The notes beneath the pieces were generated by a model, which was not told where the DNA came from, ran no database searches, and saw only the letters and a list, made by a program, of their open reading frames with translations. Position numbers and translations under genes: made by a program. A stretch of 64,000 nucleotides of DNA from Galeopsis tetrahit (Eukaryota > Streptophyta > Magnoliopsida > Lamiales > Lamiaceae): the NCBI GenBank assembly GCA_963675135.1, contig OY776125.1:24044565-24108564 (forward strand). Direction: 5' to 3'. Shown here in pieces: positions 9,590 through 22,425 of this stretch (the first letter of the stretch is position 1; each line of letters starts with the position of its first letter).

Positions 9590-12500
9590 ATACATCCCTC
9601 CTACTACCAAGAATGGTAAAATGAAGAATGTATTAAGACCAGTACAGTCTAGACCATACCAGAAGAGTTATACTCCTCTGACTAGATCAGATCAGTCCTG
9701 GTATTAGAAGAGACAAACTCAGAACAGTAGGTCAAGACAAGCACAGGCAAGTTGGGAACAGCCTAGACCTCCTTTCATAAGGCAGTCTCAGCTGTATTCA
9801 ACTAAACCTAGGAGATTTGTGCCTCATTATCATAACAAACCTGTTCTTTATCCTCCACCTTTATCTTATGATACCATTGGAGAGGAAAGACCAAAACGCA
9901 TCTATAAGCCATATGGTCCACATGCTTTCAGACCATATTCAAACTATTACAGACATACTGATCTTACTGAAAAAGGGATAGAACCAAGGAAAGGCTATCT
10001 CAGAAAAATAGATCCTAAGTCTGCTGATAATTCTGAAATGGTTAATAAAATACTGTTTTGTGATAAATTTGGAAGGAAACTGAAGAGGTCCCATTTATTC
10101 AAATCCTCAATGTTCATTTGGGTACCTCTCACTACTAACCCCCAAGGACCCCAATAAACTAGGGTACCTAAATTATTAAGATCACTACCTTGCAGGATCG
10201 ACTGGACTTATACAAGAAAGGTGGTTCAGTTGGTGAGACCTGGTACATAGACAGTGGGTGTTCACACCACATGACTGGGACCAAGGCCTTACTTACTGAC
10301 TATCATGAGAAGGAAGGACCAAAAGTCATATTTGGAGACAGCTCCATGGCAATCACAAAAGGATTTGGATTCATCAAGAATGGAGATGTTGAAATCCAAG
10401 ATGTCTCCTATGTTGAAGGTTTGAAATATAATTTGTTATCTGTATCTCAATTCTGTGACAGGGGATACAAAGTTCAGTTCAAAACCAGAAGATGTGAAAT
10501 AATAGACAAAAGGACTCACAATGTTCTACTTGTTGGCACAAGACAAGGAAGTGTATACATTGTGAATTGGAATAGTTGTCCTAAGAATGCTTGTCTTATT
10601 ACTAAGAGTCCTAAAGAAAACAGCTGGCTCTGGCATAAACGCCTCTGCCATCTGAACTTTAAGATAATCAACAAGATTGCTAGAGAACATCTTGTTGAGG
10701 GCATTCCTAATGAAATCTATTCCAAATTACAAATGTGTGACTCCTGTCAAAAAGGTAAACAGGTAAAGGTTTCATTTAAGTCCATTCCAACTCTTTCAAC
10801 AAGCAGAGTTTTAGAACTCTTGCATATGGATCTTCATGGTCCTATCAACCCTCCTACATTGAATGGAAGAAGGTATACTCTAGTTGTAGTAGATGATTAC
10901 TCCAAGTTTACTTGGGTATTCTTTCTACACAAAAAGAATGATACACAAACACTACTTCCAGATCTATTGAAGAGGTTGCAGGTTGAAAAAGGTCATCCCA
11001 TTGTCCCATTGTCAAGATTAGGAGTGACAAGGGGACTGAGTTTATTAACTGTCTGACTATTGTTCTAAGTCTGGCATACAGCATTTGACAAGTGCAGCCA
11101 GAACCCCTCAACAAAATGGTGTTGCAGAAAGGAGAAACAGAACACTAAAAGAAGCATGCAGAGCCATGATTGCAGAATTCAACACACCTCAGAAGTTTTG
11201 GGCAGAAGCTATTAACACAGCTTGCCACTCCCAAAATCGAAGTGCTCTTAATAAGGTGCATGGTAAAACACCTTATGAGGTATGGAAAGGCAGAAAACCT
11301 AGAGTTTCTTATTTTCATATCTTTGGATGCAAGTGTTTCATTCATAACAATGGCAAAAGTAAATTAAATGCCTTTGATGCAAAAGCTGATGAAGGGATAT
11401 TCTTAGGATACTCTTCAGTAAGCAAAGCATTTAGAGTGTTTAACTACTCTACCCTATGTGTGGAAGAAACACCCCATGTAGTCTTTGATGAGAATGTGCA
11501 GGACTCTGCTGATCATCAGCTCAGTAAGAAAATTGACAATTTAAAGCTTCAAACTAACAATGAAGATGATGATGCAGAAATATATGAATCTGTACAAGCA
11601 TATAATCCTTTCCTGAAAGTCCTAGATCAAGACTCTGAAAAAGAAAAGGTAAAAGACAAAGGTGAGTCATCTAAAACCTCTGATATACCAGAATTGAATG
11701 ACTGCTCTCCTATGAACAAATATGCTGATATAAATGATACTGATCTGCATGATGATTTGCATGATATAAATGATGATATCATTTCTGTTAAGAATAGAAG
11801 GACATGGAAGTCTGCTCATTCTACTGATCTGATTCTAGGGGATTCTAGCAAAGGTGTTAAAACTAGAAAACAATTGTTTGATTCCCAGGAAGAACCTAGT
11901 AAGTCTCTATTTTGCTGGTGTTGTTTTCTATCATCCATTGAGCCTAAAACTGTGATTGAAGCTTTAAGTGATAGTAACTGGATTATAGCCATGCAAGAAG
12001 AACTTAATCAGTTCACTAGAAATGAAGTTTGGGAACTTGTTGATAGACCTAGTAATCATAATGTTGTAGGCACTAAGTGGATTTTCAAGAACAAAAGGGA
12101 TGAAAATGATCTTGTAGTTAGAAATAAAGCTAGATTAGTTGCTCAGGGCTACTCTCAAGCTGAGGGTATTGATTATGATGAAACTTTTGCTCCTGTAGCT
12201 AGACTAGAAGCTATAAGATTGTTCCTTGCCTATGCTGCTCATATGAAATTCACTGTGTATCAAATGGATGTGAAAAGTGCATTTTTGAATGGTATACTTG
12301 CTGAAGAAGTTTATGTGGAACAACCACCTGGTTTTGAAGTGAATAGTCACCAAGTATACAGGTTAAAGAAAGCACTCTATGGATTGAAACAAGCCCCAAG
12401 AGCCTGGTATGATACACTTTCTCTATTATTACTTGAAAATGGTTTTACTAAAGGCAAGGTTGATAGAACTTTGTTTAGAAGACAAGAAGGTAATGATATA

Positions 12501-13472
12501 TTTCTTGTTCAAATTTATGTGGATGATATTATTTTTGGATCACCCAACAAAACCTTGAGTGAAAGTTTTTCTACACTCATGCAAAGTAAATTTGAAATGT
12601 CTGTGATGGGAGAAATGACATATTTTCTTGGTCTTCAAGTAAAACAAACTCCAGAAGGTATCTTCATAAATCAAGCAAAATACACTAAGAATTTGCTAGA
12701 TAAATTTGGTATTAAAACCTGTAAGACAGTTGGTGTGCCCATGCAACCTACATACAGAATGGATCTTGATGAAGGAGGTAAGTCTTCTGACCAACCTCAC
12801 TATCGTGCTTTAATTGGCTCTCTACTCTATCTAACTGCCAGCAGACCTGATATTGCTTTTTCTGTTGGAGTATGTGCAAGATTTCAAGCAAAACCCAAAG
12901 AAAGTCATCTGGAAGCTGCCAAAAGGATATTGAAATATCTAAAGGGAACCATTAATCGAGGATTATGGTATCCTGCAGATGATGATATATCTTTAAGTGG
13001 TTATTCAGACTCTGACTTTGGAGGTTGCAAAATAGATAGAAAATCTACTTCAGGTTCATGTCAATTCTTAGGAACTAAGCTCATTTCATGGTTTTCAAAG
13101 AAACAAACAAGTGTGGCAACTTCTACTACTGAAGCAGAATATATGGCTGCAGGAAGTTGTTGTAGTCAGCTTCTTTGGCTAATACAACAACTCAGAGACT
13201 ACAATATTGTAGAATCTAATGTACCTATATATTGTGACAGTAATAGTGCCATTGCCATCACACAAAATCCCGTTCTACATACTAGATGCAAGCATGTTGA
13301 CATTAGGCATCATTTTATTAGGGATCATGTTGAAAAGAAAAATATTAGGATGGAAAAGATTCACACTGATATTCAAAGAGCTGACATTTTTACAAAACCA
13401 TTGGCTGAAGTAAGATTCAGAGAGTTATGCATTAGCTTAGGATTGATAGATATGGATTCTATATGTATATAG
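9590..13472 (+). pseudogene. SIRE-like pol (PR-INT-RT-RH), frameshifted
   Basis: Polyprotein of a Copia element. The spacer 9590-10190 is open only in pieces, with a stop at about 9704 and a frame change near 10170. Protease: WYIDSGCSHHMTG near 10240. Integrase: zinc finger HKRLCH ... CDSC, then core residues in HMDLHGP and VVVDDYSKF; the frame breaks at about 11010 and again near 11065, before the C-terminal core [12 protein letters not shown]. From 11085 to 13472 the frame is open for 795 residues and holds reverse transcriptase ([31 protein letters not shown] at about 12516) and RNase H ([23 protein letters not shown]). At least four frame or stop lesions prevent a continuous product. Confidence 0.88.
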
Positions 13473-14739
13473 AACTGTACTAACATTTCAGGTACTGATC
13501 TTATACCAAGAGGAATATGAAGCAGAAACTAAGAGCAGTACATCAAAACTCAAAATTCAGAAGAGACAATCCCATGTCAGATCACTACATTTAAAACAGG
13601 TAACAAGGTTACTAAAGTGACCTTAATCCCAATGAGGAAGCTGGTAAAGCTGAGGGACACTGAGAACATACATTAAGGGGGAATCTGTGATTTCTTAAAG
13701 ATCCTTTTGTTGACTCAGAACACTAAGTCACTTTAGCATAAACATTGATGTGATCATTAAATTAAACATATTGCTACTACTCTGTACTGTTTTACACTTA
13801 TACCTCATGAACTAACACTTCTATCAAGGTGAAACAGGCACAGAAGAGGAATTCTCCACTGAAGGGGGAACTGATCTGATTACAGATTTGAAAAGTCTAC
13901 TAATCTGATCTGATTACAGGCTATATCAGTCTACAGATATATTCTGATTAATACATTGACTTGTCTACAGAACTGTACTGATTACAAAGCTTCTTTGTCT
14001 ACAGTACTGATCTGATTACAATTCAATTATTCTACAGAACTAATCTGATTACTGACTAAACTGTCTACATAAATATTTGATTACTACTAACCTGTTTACA
14101 GAATTCTACTAATCTGTCACAGTACTGATCTGAGGATTACTGTGCTGATATCAAAAAGGTGAAATCAGGAAAATTGGGTACTGATCTGAACACTACTGTG
14201 CTGACCCATCTACTGATCTGAAAACTACTGTGCTGATTCATCTACTGATCTGATGTCTAAAAAGGTTTACTCAGCTGATTACAGTACTCAGCTGATCCAG
14301 ATAAGTGAAATTTTCTTTATATACAAGTAAGAAAATGAAGTGAAATAGTTTTGGAAACTACTGTGCTGATTTGCATCAGAACAGTCTTTTGGATTAAAAT
14401 ACTCTAAGTAAAAAAAAAACTGCTCAAGGTTTAGATTACTAATAGAGAAGATTAGTACACTCCTCTATTTCTAACCTAAAAACTGTGGTGTATTTATCAA
14501 ACACAAATTGGCTCCAAAATTAAGAATGGTACTAGAATATGAACAGTTCTTGTTAAACACATATTTCGAGACTTAATCTCGACCATTCTTTGTGATAATC
14601 AAATTCAATCCTAGCCCTTGATTGGTTTTGAATTTGACAAACACGATCACTCTTCATCTTCTTCTTTCTTACGATTTCATTTCTGGAAAGCTCATAACTC
14701 AAAATTACTGCAAAAATCTATCTTCTACAAAAACCTACA
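13473..14739 (+). repeat. Non-coding region with ctgatctgattac repeats
   Basis: Between pol and the extra ORF there is no ORF of note. From about 13870 to 14300 the words ctgatctgattac, actactgtgctga and close variants recur roughly ten times at irregular spacing. The same actgatct core is repeated in the LTR U3. The last 120 bp before 14740 are AT-rich and resemble a leader, so this region may carry a promoter or splice acceptor for the downstream ORF; that is inference. Confidence 0.6.
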
Positions 14740-17700
14740 ATGGCAACTATCAATATTATCAGTGAATCTAACGAAGTTGCAGGAACTTTTGATTCGGATT
14801 TCTGGGTTCGTGAAAAGGGCATTTTTGTAGAAAATGCTGTATATTTCAATGGCCGACACAATGCTGAAAATCAAGCAATTCTGACGATGTGCGAAGAGTG
14901 CGGGCTGAGGAAGTTTCTTGAATCTTCTCCGATGAATGTATTCGAACCAGAGGCGATGGAATTTTATTTACAGCTTAAAGGTGATAGCAATGGTGTTCAA
15001 TCCATGCTGTCAGGGCACAAGGTAGCAATTACAAGGGAAATCCTGGAAGTTATGTTGGATTTACCTCAAGGCCCTGTAAATATTTTGACCTACAAAGCAG
15101 GGGAAGAGAAAGAATGTGTAGGCAGATGGACTGGTGAAGAACCTGAGTCTCTAAGCCATCTTAAGAAAGATGTTCTTCCTACTGGTCTGCAGTTTCTAAT
15201 GGACATAGCCGGAAAATGTTTGTTAGGGCAACATCACAGTCAGGATGCTCTATCAAGTTCAAAAATCTGAATTATGGCAGCAATCATTGACAGAGTTCAA
15301 GGTGATTGGCAAGAATTTTTCTTAGAAAGACTGTTAAATGAGAAAGAAAAAGTCTTGTTCGATGAGGATACATTGGAATTTTCGATTAAATCGAAATTAG
15401 GGTTCGGAAACAAACTGAGTATCTTGTTGCCTCAGTTGGTTGTCAAAAAGGCGTACTGGAGTAATCCCAAGAAATTCCATCATGGAAAATTCTTGATGAA
15501 GAAGGAGTCTGTTCGATTTGAACAAGAACACCCTTTGGAGCAATCTCAAGAACCTGAAGCACAAGAGTCTGGAGCTTCAATGTACCGATCTGATGATAAT
15601 CAACCAGAGATTAGATCGAAGGCGAGGCATGATCCGAGCAGTATTAGACCAAGGAGAGGGAGGTCTGCTACAGCTGCCTCAGAGCCAACAGTCAGGTTTG
15701 TTGAGACTGTGGTGCAAGCAAGCTCTGAAGAGCAAGAGGTTAGTAATTCAAGTCCTATTGCTTTACATAAGAGAACCAAGAGGAGAAGTGTTAGGAGGAA
15801 GCTTGTTAATGTCTCTCCTACCCCTTCAAATTCTGATCCAAGCCCAGCTGATCCCATTAACCCTCAACCTTCATGTTCTGGAGAATCAGCTCACTACTTT
15901 CCAATGTCTTAGAACACTCCTCATTCATCCCTTCAGAACACTACTTTTAATCCTACTCCTATTTCAAGTCCTCAACACCAACCTACTCCACATCATTCCC
16001 CAATACAGGTTCATGATCACTCTACTGAACATGAATTTGAGCCTTCTACTGTACCAATTGACATTTCATCATCCCCTGAACCTGAATATATAGCCCCTAA
16101 ACCTGCTGGTTTAATGGAGTATTCTATCTGTGATAAGGAAGATAGAATCAGGATAGATTTAAGATTGGCTTTGTTGAAGCAGTTTCCTGGATTGGATGAA
16201 AGCTCAGTTGAGTTTGAGAAACTCCTTAGGATTGGCACATGGGTGTATCTTAAGAGGAGTACTCTTAAAGAAAATTTATCTGTTATGGAAGGTATAGGTG
16301 GTGCTTCAATCTTTGATGATTGGGAAGCAGAGCAGATGCATGCAGCTGGTGTTAACTCATTTCTTGAGCTAGTAACCCCAGAGTCAGTGGTACAACTTGT
16401 TGAAAGATTGACAGGTGTTAAATATTCTGTGGAGAATGTTGCCACTACTGCTGCAGATGAAAATGATGATGTTTTTATGGTAAGTGAAGAGAAGGTTGTT
16501 GATGAAGCTGAGAATGCTGTTGAAGAGGATTTTATGGAAGTTAATGAAGATGTTGACAACACAACAGAGGTGTTTGAGAACACTGTTGTGATTGAAGATA
16601 CAAAAGTTGTTGGAAACCAAGTTTTGGATGCTGAAGAGATGGAAAGCATTCCATTTCAGTCTGCTGATCCTATCATTCCTGAAGATGTGCAGGAACAGGT
16701 CAGAACAATTCCTGTTGAGAAGGAATCTGAAAATTCTAGCTTTGAACTGTTGAAAAAGCAGAATGCAGAGCTTCAAGCAAAGTTGGAAGATGCTGTGAAA
16801 ATGTTCCAAGAAGCTACTGAGAGAATGAATAAGATGAATTCTGAAAATTCTTATGAAAATGTTATGGAGCATACGATGTCTAAAATTTATGATCTTCATA
16901 GATTGCAAGAGAAGAACCTATCTCAGGTGTTGCATAAGAAGTTGGAGCAACACATATCTTCCTTGAAAGAGTGGCATGATGAAGCCAAAAAGGGGGAAGA
17001 TAAGACAAGAAGAGTGATGGAATAAACTCAGTCACAACAAGCTCAACTAGTTGTGAGTCAAGATGAGTTGAAGGAACAAATTGCAAGTCTGAATGAGAAA
17101 ATCAAACTCAGGAAGCAACAGAAACAACAAGCTGAAGAAATTGTTGAGAAGAAGAAAACTGATGTTGCTGGAAGTTCTAGTCAGAAAAAGAAGAAATTAA
17201 TATTGTCTGATGAAGAAGAACAAGAAGAAGAAACTGGTAGAGTTACCAGATCAAGAAGCAAGTTGAAAATTGGTGTTTCAAGTGAAGAAGCGGAATTGAA
17301 AAAGAAGAAAGAAAATGATGTTAAGTTTTTGAAAACAAGGTTTGATAATAGAGTTGCAGCTTTGAGAAGGAAATTGAATGCTCAGAGAAAAGCTGAAGGA
17401 AGAGAGTTTGACAAAAAATTTCAAGATGAGAATTTTGTGGATTTTATTGTTCTAACTGGAAATATGGAATATTGGAAAAATCTGAAGAAGAAGTGGCAGA
17501 TTGCAAACTTCATTGTGAGGAAGTTTGGTGATCATTCAAGCAAAGAAGCTGAATTTGCTGATTTTGAAGAGTTCATGCTGAACATAGATAAAGATTTTTG
17601 GGAAGATATAGCACAAGTTGCTGCTCGTGCTGGAACAAAGATCTTATGTCCTGAAGAACCAAATTGGGAACCTCCAAGACTAGAGAATGGAGAACCAGAT

Positions 17701-17811
17701 TACAAGGAGATTGGTAACATAATTGCTGAGATTATCAAAGAAGAAGGAATAACTGATCATCAACATATGATGGATATCAAAGCACGGCTTTATGTTGCAT
17801 TCAGAATCTGA
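14740..17811 (+). pseudogene. Extra 3' ORF of SIRE-like element, three stops
   Basis: One reading frame stays open from ATG 14740 to TGA 17811 (1,023 codons) except for three stops: TGA 15268-15270, TAG 15910-15912 and TAA 17023-17025. All four pieces share a frame, so they were one protein. The N-terminal ~175 residues look globular (CEECGLRKFLES, EAMEFYLQLKG, LDLPQGPVNIL). A basic and Ser/Pro-rich linker follows, then an acidic section, a long coiled coil (about 16740-17000), a Lys-rich patch (QKKKKLILSDEEE) and a folded tail with paired Trp residues. I see no signal peptide or membrane span, so it occupies the env-like position of SIRE elements without looking like an envelope. Family not recognised. 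Confidence 0.75.
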
Positions 17812-18038
17812 AGATACAGAATGAAGATGAAGGACAAGCTCACAAGATAACATTTCTTAACCTTAATCTTTATTTCTATATTTTCTGTTTGTTTCATATT
17901 TTGTTAGTATGTGTAATATGTGCATTATTTGATCTAAATATGATCATGAATATGAATCTGGAATTTTGAAATGATGAACTGTTATGATTGACTACATACT
18001 TAACTACTGATTTATTAACATTTAAGTAGTTTTGGCTT

Positions 18039-18056
18039 CATCAAAAAGGGGGAAAT
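18039..18056 (+). other. Polypurine tract
   Basis: The purine run aaaaagggggaaa ends next to the TGTTGG start of the 3' LTR and primes plus-strand DNA synthesis. It is the same as the tract at 197-212. Confidence 0.85.
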
Positions 18057-19566
18057 TGTTGGGATATGAATCCTTGAAACAATGTTCTAATTGATGATTG
18101 TATGTTTTGATGGCCAAAAGCAACTTAAAGTTAGTAATATATGTGGTTCTAAGTCATCTTAACTAAGTCATCTGAAAATAAGATTACTGATCTTAACTGA
18201 GTCATCTGAAATAAGTTTACTGATCTTATTAAGAAATATTGAAAATAAGATTACTGATCTTAATGGAATCTGAGAATAAGAATATTGATTTTAAAGAGAT
18301 ATTTGAAATCTAAGTTACTGATCTTATATGAGTTTACTGATCTTATATGATTACTGATCTTATTGTGTTTACTGATCTGATATAAGAACTGTTAGGAACT
18401 AAGCTGATGTTTTGTATTGTATAGACAGCTTATAGTATAGGACTTTGAAATACTCATCTGTATATAGTTCAGTTGATGTACATATAGGTTTTATATATAA
18501 AGTTGTATTCTATTGTATTCAGCATTGTAATAGTTTAGAACAGTAAAATAGAACACTAGATTAGAAGAAGATCAGAAGACTATGAAGACTCAGAAGACTA
18601 CTTCAGAATAAGAAGACTTCAAAGAAGAGTTGAAGAGAAGCTTAGAAGAATTCTGGAGAAGTACAGAACAGTTTTAAGTTACTGTGCTGACTGGCTCAGA
18701 ACAGTAACTTACTATGCTGATTGGTGAATTTGAAGAGTAAGTTTGGAAAACTTATTTAAAGAGTAACTGAAGATATATTGAAGATGTGCTGACTTGGAAT
18801 AAGAAGGAAGTTACAAAGTCGGTTACAAGAAGAAGTTACAAAAACAGTTTTAGAGTTAGTTGAGAGTTAGTTCACAAACTGCTAACTGTCATACTAAGTT
18901 CTATAAATATTGTATGATCTCCTACTTGAAGAGACTACTACTAAGACTACTGAAAGACTGCTACTACTGAACAATTACTAATCTTAGAGAATTCAAGAGC
19001 AAGTCTACAATCAAGAACTCACAGAGTTAAGGAAATCGAAGTAAGGAGAAGCCACTGAATTGAAGAGAAGAAATCAAAGGCTACTCAAAGAGAAGTTTTA
19101 CTTTTCAGTTTAAGTTTGTGTTTTTGTAAACAAGTGTGCTAGTTACTTGTAGAATTACTAGTAGATCGAAGATACACTTGGAAGTGTAATCGACAAGATC
19201 AAAGTCTTAATCTTGGGACTTTAAGCCACAAGAAACTCAAGGAAGAGTTAATAAAACATCACAACTGAGATTGTGAGAGTGGATGTAGACTTATTGGTCG
19301 AACCACTATAAAATTCTGTGTTCTTTATTTTCTGTTTGATATTTGTTTGATATTTGTTTAAACAAGAACAGTAGAATTTATTAAGTAAAGATCTGTATAA
19401 AAGTTGAGTATAAAACTAAAACTGAAAGTACTGATCTGATTTAGTAAGAACAATACTATTCAGAACACTATTCCGCATTATAAACTCTGATATTTTGAAA
19501 GTCTATTCACCCCTCCCCTCTAGACTTTCTTAGCTTACTCAATCTTAACTCAACTTGGGACCAACA
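18057..19566 (+). repeat. 3' LTR of SIRE-like element
   Basis: TGTTGG ... CCAACA, 1510 bp. It is nearly identical to 5913-7438; it has an extra gagttagttga duplication near 18850 and lacks an 11-bp segment near 19497. It ends against the hAT transposase coding sequence. Confidence 0.93.
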
Positions 19567-21836
19567 CTATGGTCATAGCTGAAAAAGATCGCTCTGTAGT
19601 TGCAGTGGAGACTGGAAGTGTGAGAATTAGAGTCACAATTCTATACACAATTGGATAGATTTCTGATTTTCTAGTTTTCACCATCCATGCACATAAATCA
19701 GAAATAGTCTCCAATAACCCAAAATCAGGAAGTTGTCGAACGTGATCAAAATGCGCAAATTGTGTTTTTAACTGTATCATCTCATATTCTGCGAAGTCTT
19801 GTGGATAAAACGTTTGTACCAACTTACACATGTCTTCAACTCTAAAAGACTTGCACATCTCTCTTGGATCAAAGGCTGAGCTGAGAATAAATAACTCCAC
19901 AGTGTTATCATTGAACTTATTGTTCAACTCTTCCTTTTGAGTGTCTATCACTTCATTAAAAATGAAAATTTTGTAATGTTGTCCAACTGTGAAGTCATCT
20001 TGTTGGCGACGAGCCCTTCCTCTTCTTGCAACGTATTGGGCATCAAAATCTGGCACAGGTATATTGACCCCTTCACAAAAACACTTGACATCTGTAACTA
20101 ATTCATCCCATCCGTCATCTCTTAATTTTTGAATGAGCAACTTAGTAGAGGACACAAGATGCATTGCATTCAAAATATCTTGAGACTGAACTTGCAAAGC
20201 TTGGCAAAGAATATTAGAAATCTCCAAAATCTTTCTCATAAGATGTAGAATGAAAATAAATTCAAAAGAAGTCAGTGTTTCATAAGCTGCATCTGCATCT
20301 GCGCGTTGAGTAGAGGTGGTTCCATCCTCAATGATATTCATTAGAACTGTACATGAGGCACTGAACATATTTATCAAGCTAGATATAGATTTCAAATGAG
20401 AACTCCAACGAGTATCGCCTGGCCTTTGTAAAGAACCAATCTGATTAAGGCCTTTCCCAGTTTCAAGCTCATCAATACTTATTAAATATTCAATATCTGA
20501 GGCATGAGCTTCTTTTAGTTGATCATTACGCTTACATGATGCACCAACAACATTAATAATGATGTTCAATTTGGTAAAAAATTGATTGACAGGAATGACT
20601 TCCTTTGATGCAGCAACTAATGCCAATTGTAAGCGATGTGCAAAACAATGAACATAATAAGCATATGGACATTCACCTAAAATCAAAGCTTGCAACCCTT
20701 TCCATTCTCCACGCATGTTACTAGCACCATCATAACCTTGTCCCCGGATATTTTTAACATCAAGATCATGCCTAGATAGAACATAAATAATACCTTCTTT
20801 TAATGTTGATGCACTGGTGTCTCTAACATGAACAAGCCCAAAGAAACGTTCTTGTACACATCCATCTTTACTCACAAATCTCAAGACAATTGACATTTGC
20901 TCCTTCTTAGATTCATCCCTAGCTTCATCAACAATGATACAAAATTTGGCATCACCAATTTCTTCACGGATAAAGTTCTTGACTTTAGTTGCCATAACCT
21001 GCAGAATTTGTTTTTGTACATTTGGTGATGTGTATGATGCATTTTTTGGAGCTTTATCCAAAACTTCTCTTACTTTGCCATTGTAAGAAGATGCAAAACT
21101 TAGCAATTCTAAAAAGTTTCCTCGATTAGTCGATGTTATAGATTCATCATGCCCTCTAAAAGAACATCATTGAAGTGCAAGCCATCTGATAGTCTCTATT
21201 GAAGTTTTCAAATGAAGTCTATTATCAGCAACTTCTTGGGAAGTGATTTTTTCAAAAGTGTGAGCAATATGTGCTTGTTGGTTCATTAAATCTGCACATG
21301 CTCTCTCACCATCCCGATGAGGTGAAGTGAGTTCTTTTCCGATATGTGCCAAAAAAGAACATCTAAGACCGTCTCTAACCTTCTTCCATGACCGAAACCC
21401 ATTAATAGTAAATGCATCTAATCCAGAAGGTCCACTTTCATTATGAATCAAAAAACATGGTAGACAAAATGCAGCATCTACACTCGGAGAATACTCCAAC
21501 CATGAGGGGAATAACTTAAACCATGAGGCTTGAAAACTACGAGAATGTTTTTCTTTAGACTTTGGATATGTTGAAAGTATAATTTGATATGGTCCAGCTT
21601 TGATATATATATGCTCTTCTAACTTCATCTCGCTTGTCAATAGGATACTTCCATATTGGTGGTCGTAATCCTGGATCACGTTCTAATGATTGAATATTAA
21701 ATATCTCATCGACTTCAACCCTCAAAGATTTTGAGGGACGACTTTCATCATTGTCTATAGATGAATCTGACTGAAATACTTCAGTATTTTCATTCTTTCT
21801 TTTGAAGAAAAAATCTATTGTAGATGACTTTTTCAT
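19567..21836 (-). pseudogene. hAT transposase (TTF-type/ZMYM1-like), N-terminal part
   Basis: A hAT transposase that cuts and rejoins its own element. Start: ATG at 21836 (MKKSSTIDFFFKRK). A frameshift near 21610 follows an expanded AT run. The TTF-type zinc-finger region shows SPSVDAAFCLPCFL and GFRSWKKV. A TGA at 21167-21169 interrupts just after IRWLALQ, before the conserved FRGHDES. The DUF4371-like catalytic region spans 21106 to about 20400 (FCIIVDEARDESKKEQ, GQGYDGASNMRG, YVHCFAHRLQLAL, DTRWSSH). The dimerisation region begins at TATTERSFSAM beside the Copia insertion and continues in 5759-5912. Three independent lesions; the enzyme is dead. Confidence 0.88.
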
Positions 21837-22425
21837 CTACAAAAGAATCAAATACAAATTAATTAGTTAATTAATTAAAAGACTACATTAAATTTCAAAT
21901 ATCTTAACCAACCATTAATTATATGATTCTTGTTTACTTTTTAACCTAATACATCAATTAACAATTGAATAGATTAACTAATTTGAGGAACAATTAAAAT
22001 AATAAAATTAAACAAATAATATAATATATAAATAAAAAATATACCTGAGAGTCCGATTATTTGAAACCAGAAGAATGTCAAGAATTGCAGCCAGAACAGG
22101 GATGTCAAAGTTTGCAATTTGCCGCCGCCACCGTAGTATGTAGCTTAGGTTTATGTTAAGATTTTATAAATTAATTAATCAAATAAAAGTTTATATAGAT
22201 TTTAAATTTTTGGTGGGCTAGGCTGTAGGCACCAGCATGCGCATGGGCTGTTATTTTATTATATTAATATTATAAAGGCATAAAGCCCATTCACTCATTT
22301 GGGGAGGGGGGGCCATATCAAAAGAAAAAAATAATTACAATACTAATACACATATATACCCTACTTGGCCAACAAAATTTGGGGGGGGCATGGTCCTCCT
22401 TAGAGACAACGTACGTCCGCCCCTG

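Larger units (their letters stand above)
5913..19566 (+). mobile_element. SIRE-like Copia element with extra 3' ORF
   Basis: A complete 13,654-bp LTR retrotransposon: 5' LTR 5913-7438, tRNA-Met-type primer site at 7441, gag, protease, integrase, reverse transcriptase, RNase H, a 1.27-kb non-coding stretch, a long extra ORF, polypurine tract, 3' LTR 18057-19566. Flanks are ctatt and ctatg (four of five). The LTRs differ at about 17 substitutions by eye count plus three small indels over about 1.5 kb, so insertion was recent. The order integrase before reverse transcriptase defines Copia; the large size, long LTRs and a long ORF after pol suggest the SIRE/Maximus lineage. Gag, pol and extra ORF all carry lesions. 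Confidence 0.92.
5663..22425 (-). mobile_element. hAT transposon, split by a Copia element
   Basis: Ends are CAGGGGCGGAC at 5663 and its inverted copy ending at 22425, flanked by perfect 8-bp duplications gcgatgag. Without the nested Copia element (5913-19566) the transposon is about 3.1 kb, normal for an autonomous hAT. It carries a minus-strand transposase with TTF-type zinc-finger and hAT dimerisation regions. The transposase is broken by a nonsense codon, a frameshift and the insertion, so this copy is dead. It sits inside a probable solo LTR. Confidence 0.92.

Noticed and set aside
11145..11345. Minus-strand ORFs across the Copia pol regions
   Set aside because: They are shadows of the real plus-strand coding frame with clear integrase and polymerase motifs.
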